A DNA stretch of 64,000 nucleotides, from NCBI GenBank assembly GCA_037176705.1, contig CM073887.1:56071001-56135000 (forward strand). Direction: 5' to 3'. Numbering within the stretch: position 1 is the stretch's first letter; every line of letters starts with the position of its first letter. A program made the position numbers and the translations under genes. Source of the stretch: Molossus alvarezi. Lineage: Eukaryota > Chordata > Mammalia > Chiroptera > Molossidae. The notes beneath the pieces were generated by a model. That model saw only the letters and a program-made list of their open reading frames with translations. It ran no database searches and had not been told where the DNA came from. This document shows positions 59,881-64,000 of the stretch, piece after piece.

Positions 59881-61590
59881 TCCACACCTGGGCAGGCTGG
59901 GGAGAAAATTCGGGGCTCCCTCCGAATTTTCTAACCACATAAGCCCCTGCCTGTGAGCAGAACTCGTCTCGACCCCTCTCCTGAAAATGTTCTTTGCTTG
60001 ACCAAATTTTAGTCAGGCTCCTGAAACTCCTCCCAGGTCTATCTATGTAAGTCCTTGTAAAGTCAAGTTTTCGCAGGAACCCTGCTAAATCAGATGATCC
60101 AGAAGCCCCACCCCCCTATCTGACCACCCTCCATATCTGATCAGGTTCCTCCCCCTCCACCGTCAGGTGACGTCTGATCACCTGGCCTGTCTGCAGCAAG
60201 AATCCTGTTTGGTCAGGTTAGCAGGTACTCCCTCACCCCTGATTTTCTCTTAGAAATTTTCTTTTTCTTTTTTAAATTTTTTAATTTTTATTTTTTAAAT
60301 ATCGGGCAATTTTCTTGTGCCTCTTCATTTATTAAAAGGTTGTATCCATTACCAGTCATTAGTACATTCGGTCAAGATGTGGGCTAAATCATCCTCAATG
60401 ACTTAAGAGAAAATGCCTTTTCAAGAAAAATAATGGCATTAATTGCTCAGTGGAATAGATATGGCTTTCCTTGCCATAACCTCTCCACCCCAGGCGGAAT
60501 TGGACACTGCTAACCTCTGTCAGAGATCCAGGCCACTTTCTCCCTACCCTGTCAGTCAGCTCCTTGCTCCAGCCGTGGCCTCTCTGGTGGCAGGCACTCT
60601 CCACAGGGAACAAATAGAGCTCCTCATCCGTCACAGTGAGGAACCTCAGAATGAGTCTTGCTCTCTGATTCATCCGAGGGAGACAAAGGTCCGAGATGCT
60701 TCACTTAGCAAACAATCTCATTTGAAGAGACTCTGTTTTAGCAACAGGAAGCAAATCACATTAGAGGAATAATCACCCTCCTGTAGCTCCCAACTGAAAC
60801 CGATCTCCTTTTTGACCTTTCCTTTGAAACATATGCTCTCCGGAAAATGTAGTTCAAGGAGGAAGGTGTAGGTTTGTGTGCGTGAGTGTGTGAAAACAAG
60901 TCCATGATGGAAACAAGCTTTCTATGTAGCTTTCTAACTAAACACCTTAAGTTTTCATTAGTGAAAAGCTTTCCTCTCCTAAATGCGGGTATCTTTCCAG
61001 GCTTTGCCTTTTTCTTATCTTACTTCCTCCATCTTGGGTCACATCCCCTCTCACAGGCATTAATAATTACCTCTATATCAATTAAGATATCCTCAGGTGA
61101 AAGTAATAAAATAGCAACTACTAGTGACTTAAATTACAAAGACGTTTAATAAATGTCTGTGTAACGCAAGTCTAGAGGCAGGCAATTCCAGATTTTGTTC
61201 AGCAGCCTCAGCAAAGACACTGGAGACCAAAGGTTCTACCATCATTCCACTTTGGCACCATCAGTGTGGCAGCCACATCTCTCAAGACCGCTACGCTGCT
61301 CCCCTACTCTCCCGACGGGGTCACAGCAGGAAGGAAGGAGATGGGAGCAAAACAGGCCTTCTCCTTATGGAGGTCTCTTTCACCAGGAAGAAGATCCTTC
61401 CCAGAAGCCCCCCAGTCTCATGGGCCAGAACCGGATCCCATGCTCACCCCTTGACCAGTCAATCAAAGAAACTGAGTACCATGTTTTGACTTAGGCCAGT
61501 CATGATTTATTTTCTTCATTTGGGCAGTTGCAGCCCAAACACAGGTGAGAACAGCTATTAAGGAGGCAACAGCTCCCAGATCCATATTCT
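59881..61590. other. Unassigned DNA with an old repeat
   Basis: 59881-60250 is moderately GC-rich with no ORF of note. The 109-codon frame at 60443-60772 and the minus frame at 60395-60673 overlap and match nothing I know. 61060-61490 resembles an old interspersed mammalian repeat (GTGACTTAAATTACAAAGAC, then CTCATGGGCCAGAACC), but I cannot name the family. Confidence 0.3.
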
Positions 61591-62278
61591 TTTTTTTTTT
61601 TTTAAATCTTTATTGTTGAATGTATTACAGATGTTCCTCATTTTCCCCCCATTGACCCCCTCCTCCGCACTCCCGCCCCCCTCCCGCCTTTTCCCACACT
61701 ATTGTCTGTGTCCATTGATTATGCATATAAGTTCTTTGGTTTATTTCTTTCCACCCCCTCGATCCCCTTTCCCTTTGAGGTTTGTCAGTTTAGCAATGAA
61801 TTTATACTTCTTAATCCCCTCACCCTTTTCACCCATTCCCCCAACCCCCTCCCATCTGGCAACCAACAAAATGTTCTCTGTATCTATGAGAATGTTTCTG
61901 CTCTGCCTGTTCATTTTGTTTGTAGATTCCATTGTTGATAGATATGTATTCATTGCCATTTTGTTTGTTCATATTTTTATCTTTTTCTTCAAAAAGACCC
62001 TTCATCATTTTATATAATAACGGTTTGGTGGTGATGATCTCCTTTAACTTTTTTTCTTGTCTGGGAAAGTTTTTATATGTCCATCGATTCTAAATGACAG
62101 TTTTGCAGGATAGAGTAATCTTGGTTGTAGGTTCTTGCTTTTCATCACTCTGAATATTTCTTGCCACTCCCTTCTGACCTGCAAAGTTTCTTTTGAGAAA
62201 TCAGCTGACAGTCTTATGGGAACTCCCTTGTAGGTAACTAACTGCTTTTCTCTTGCTGCTTTTAAGATTCTCTCTTTG

Positions 62279-62477
62279 GACCCGGGTTCGGTTCCCACTA
62301 AGGGCACGTACCTCGGTTGCAGTTTGTCCCCGGCCCTGGTTGGTCGTGTGGGTGGCAGCCACCCGATGTGTCCCTTCCACATCGATGTTTCTCTCTCTCT
62401 CTCTCCCTCCCTCCCACTCTATCTGAACAAAAAATGTCCTCGGGTGAGGATAAAAAAAAAAAAAAAAAAAAAGAATA
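62279..62477 (+). mobile_element. 5'-truncated VES-type SINE with TSD
   Basis: Starts within the B box (GACCCGGGTTCGG), so the A box is missing. It keeps the CCTCGGGTGAGGATA tail and poly(A). The 16-bp repeat TAAGATTCTCTCTTTG flanks it at 62263-62278 and 62478-62493. It splits ORF1 of the HAL1-like element. Confidence 0.94.
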
Positions 62478-62944
62478 TAAGATTCTCTCTTTGTCTGGAA
62501 CTTTTTGCATTTTGGTGATGTTGTGTCTTGGTGTGGGCCTCTTGGGGTTCATCTTGTTTGGGACTCTCTGTGCTTCCTGCACTTGTATGTCTGTTTCCTT
62601 CACCAAGTTAGGAAAGTTTTCTGCCATTATTGTTTCAAACAGGTTTTCAATTTCTTGTTCTGGCTCTTCTCCTTCTGGCACCCCCAAGATGCGAATGTTG
62701 GCATGCTTGAAGTTGTCCCAGAGGCTCCTTACACTATTATCATTTTTTTGGATTCTTTTTTCTTTTTGCTGTTCTGATTGGGTGTTTTTTGCTTCCTTAT
62801 ATTCCAAATCAATGGTTTGCTTCTTGGATTTACGTACTCTACTATTGAGTCTGTGTAAATTATTCTTCATTTCAGTTAATGCCTCCTTCATTTCTGACTG
62901 TGCATCCATCATTTCTGACTGGTCCTTTTTTATGCTTTTATGCT

Positions 62945-63192
62945 TTTTTTTTAAATCCTCACCCGAGGATATTTTTCCATTTTTTGTACAGATAGAGTGG
63001 GAGGGAGAGAGAGGAAGAGAGAGAGAGAGAGAAACATCGACGTGAAGGGACACATCGAGTGGCTGCCACCCGCACGACCAACCAGGGCCGGGGACAAACT
63101 GCAACCGAAGTACATGCCCTTAGCGGGAACTGAACCCGGGTCTCTCCGGACCGCAGGCCAACGCTCTAACCGCTGAGCCAAACCGGCCAGGG
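62945..63192 (-). mobile_element. Young VES-type SINE with TSD
   Basis: A full-length reverse-orientation SINE with the CACCCGAGGATA tail motif. GCTTTTATGCT flanks it at 62934-62944 and 63192-63202 (one shared base). It splits the N-terminal part of the HAL1-like ORF1. Confidence 0.93.
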
Positions 63193-63890
63193 CTTTTATG
63201 CTCTTTTTTATCCTCACTAAGTTCATTGAGCATCCTTATAAGCAGTATTTTGAACTCAGCATCTGTTAGGTTGCTTATCTCCATTTTTGCTTAGTTCTTT
63301 CCTCCGGGTTTTGTTCTGTTCTTTCATTTGGGACCTGTTTCTTTGTCTCCTCATTTTGGCTGCCTCCCTGTGTTTGTTTCTGTGTATTACTTAATGTGAG
63401 GTATGGGGCTATCTGAGACCAGAAGCTGCTTATTTGAAAGAATTTAGGAAAACCTGAAGCAGGATCCAAGACAGGCCAATCCTATGGTTAAGTAACTGGC
63501 AGCAGCTTGGGTGGGCCAGAAAGTTGGGTGGGGCGGGGCCTCAGGGAATTACCAGGTTGCTGGAGTCCCAGATATGGTGACTGTCTGCCACTCCAGGGAA
63601 GGGCTCACCAAAGGAACAAAGGCCTCTGACAGCATGTTTGTCCCGGAGAAAGCCCCCTCTCCAGCCCTCGCTCCAGTGGCAAACAGCTCAGTTCTTCCTT
63701 GTATGTTTCTGGTGCCCCTCGAGCTGCCTCCCCTCCAAGCTTAGAGGGAGTGAGTCCAACAAGTCCGTGCGAGGGCCCTTTAAGAGGAGCTGCCTGAGGC
63801 TCTAGCTGCGTCAGCCCCCCTGAGTCTCTTAGGAATTTTCTATCCACTGACCCCCACCTGCTCACTTGTCCATGCTGTACTCAGAGTTAA

Positions 63891-64000
63891 CTTTAATCTT
63901 TGAAAGAGCCCTTTCTCACCTACTGTAAAATGCCACAGCAGTGGTCTCTGTACTTATTGCAATGGTTCTGAACAAATTCTGACTTACTCTCTTTGACAAA
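63891..64000. other. Right edge, unassigned
   Basis: Continues from the L1/HAL1 5' UTR-like sequence. The true boundary is not visible in the window. Confidence 0.25.

Larger units (their letters stand above)
61594..63890 (-). mobile_element. ORF1-only L1 / HAL1-type element, antisense
   Basis: Left to right on the minus strand: A tail, L1 3' UTR (to about 61970), then directly ORF1 (62044-63290) and a 5' UTR-like region. No ORF2 lies between. ORF1 is recognisable in three pieces: an N-terminal coiled coil ('MMDAQSEMKEALTEMKNN'), the central ILGVPEGEE region, and the C-terminal domain ('KAAREKQLVTYKG', 'LYPAKLSFRIDGHIKTF'). Two VES SINEs interrupt it, but between them the frame is long, so the copy is not very old. 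It is either a HAL1 (half-LINE) or an L1 that lost ORF2. Confidence 0.75.

Noticed and set aside
60395..60772. Opposed 92- and 109-codon frames as a possible new gene
   Set aside because: No recognisable domain, no splice or promoter signals that I can point to, and open frames of this length are expected by chance in GC-moderate DNA.

Overview
The window is vertebrate nuclear DNA, almost certainly from a yangochiropteran bat and probably a vespertilionid. The main reason is about 19 copies of a tRNA-derived SINE on both strands. Each has a GCCCTGGCC-type head, A-box and B-box promoter motifs, a TC-rich 3' part, and either an AATCAATAAA or a CCTCGGGTGAGGATA-type tail. This is the VES family of bats. 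A SPIN-type hAT MITE, a family known from vesper bats, supports the call. Most of the rest is LINE-1 debris, endogenous retrovirus (ERV) remnants and microsatellites. Nearly all open reading frames here are repeat-derived.

One gene looks functional: a plus-strand KRAB C2H2 zinc-finger gene. Its coding exons are 40492-40618 (KRAB A box), 40820-40880 (small linker exon) and 41270-43022 (finger exon). With the ATG that ends an upstream exon 1, they read in frame as a 647-residue protein. It resembles the ZNF44/ZNF700/ZNF440-type genes of human 19p13.2.

The exon-1/CpG-rich promoter module of this family occurs three times on the same strand, with donors after 17899, 21804 and 54846. A fourth partial copy (57475-59880) holds only intron-1 sequence. 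In each full module a CCAAT box lies 206-213 bp before the ATG, and the ATG is followed directly by the splice donor. The first two lie upstream of the finger gene and could both serve it. The third lies downstream and either feeds a gene beyond the right edge or is orphaned. DNA upstream of the third module (51.8-53.5 kb) matches scattered blocks at 5.3, 10.5, 11.6 and 16 kb, so the locus grew by segmental duplication and was then split by insertions.

Layout: 1-5 kb old L1, SINEs and unassigned DNA. 5.3-16 kb upstream duplicated blocks separated by microsatellites, ERV-like DNA and a nested L1. 16-24 kb promoter modules 1 and 2 with an L1 between them. 24.3-36.6 kb a large antisense old L1 carrying a near-full-length younger L1 (28.8-35.2 kb). 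36.9-39.6 kb ERV pol remnant, old L1 and a probable LTR. 40.5-43.8 kb the KRAB zinc-finger exons. 44-48.7 kb SINEs, a KARS1 processed pseudogene and an L1 with a probable 3' transduction. 49-51.8 kb a degenerate minus-strand ERV. 51.8-59.9 kb the duplicated block with promoter module 3. 60-64 kb old repeats and an ORF1-only L1/HAL1 with two SINE insertions.

I see no CRISPR array, operon or other clearly new multi-gene system. The most interesting content is the duplicated promoter modules, the datable insertions inside the duplicated DNA, and the zinc-finger array itself.
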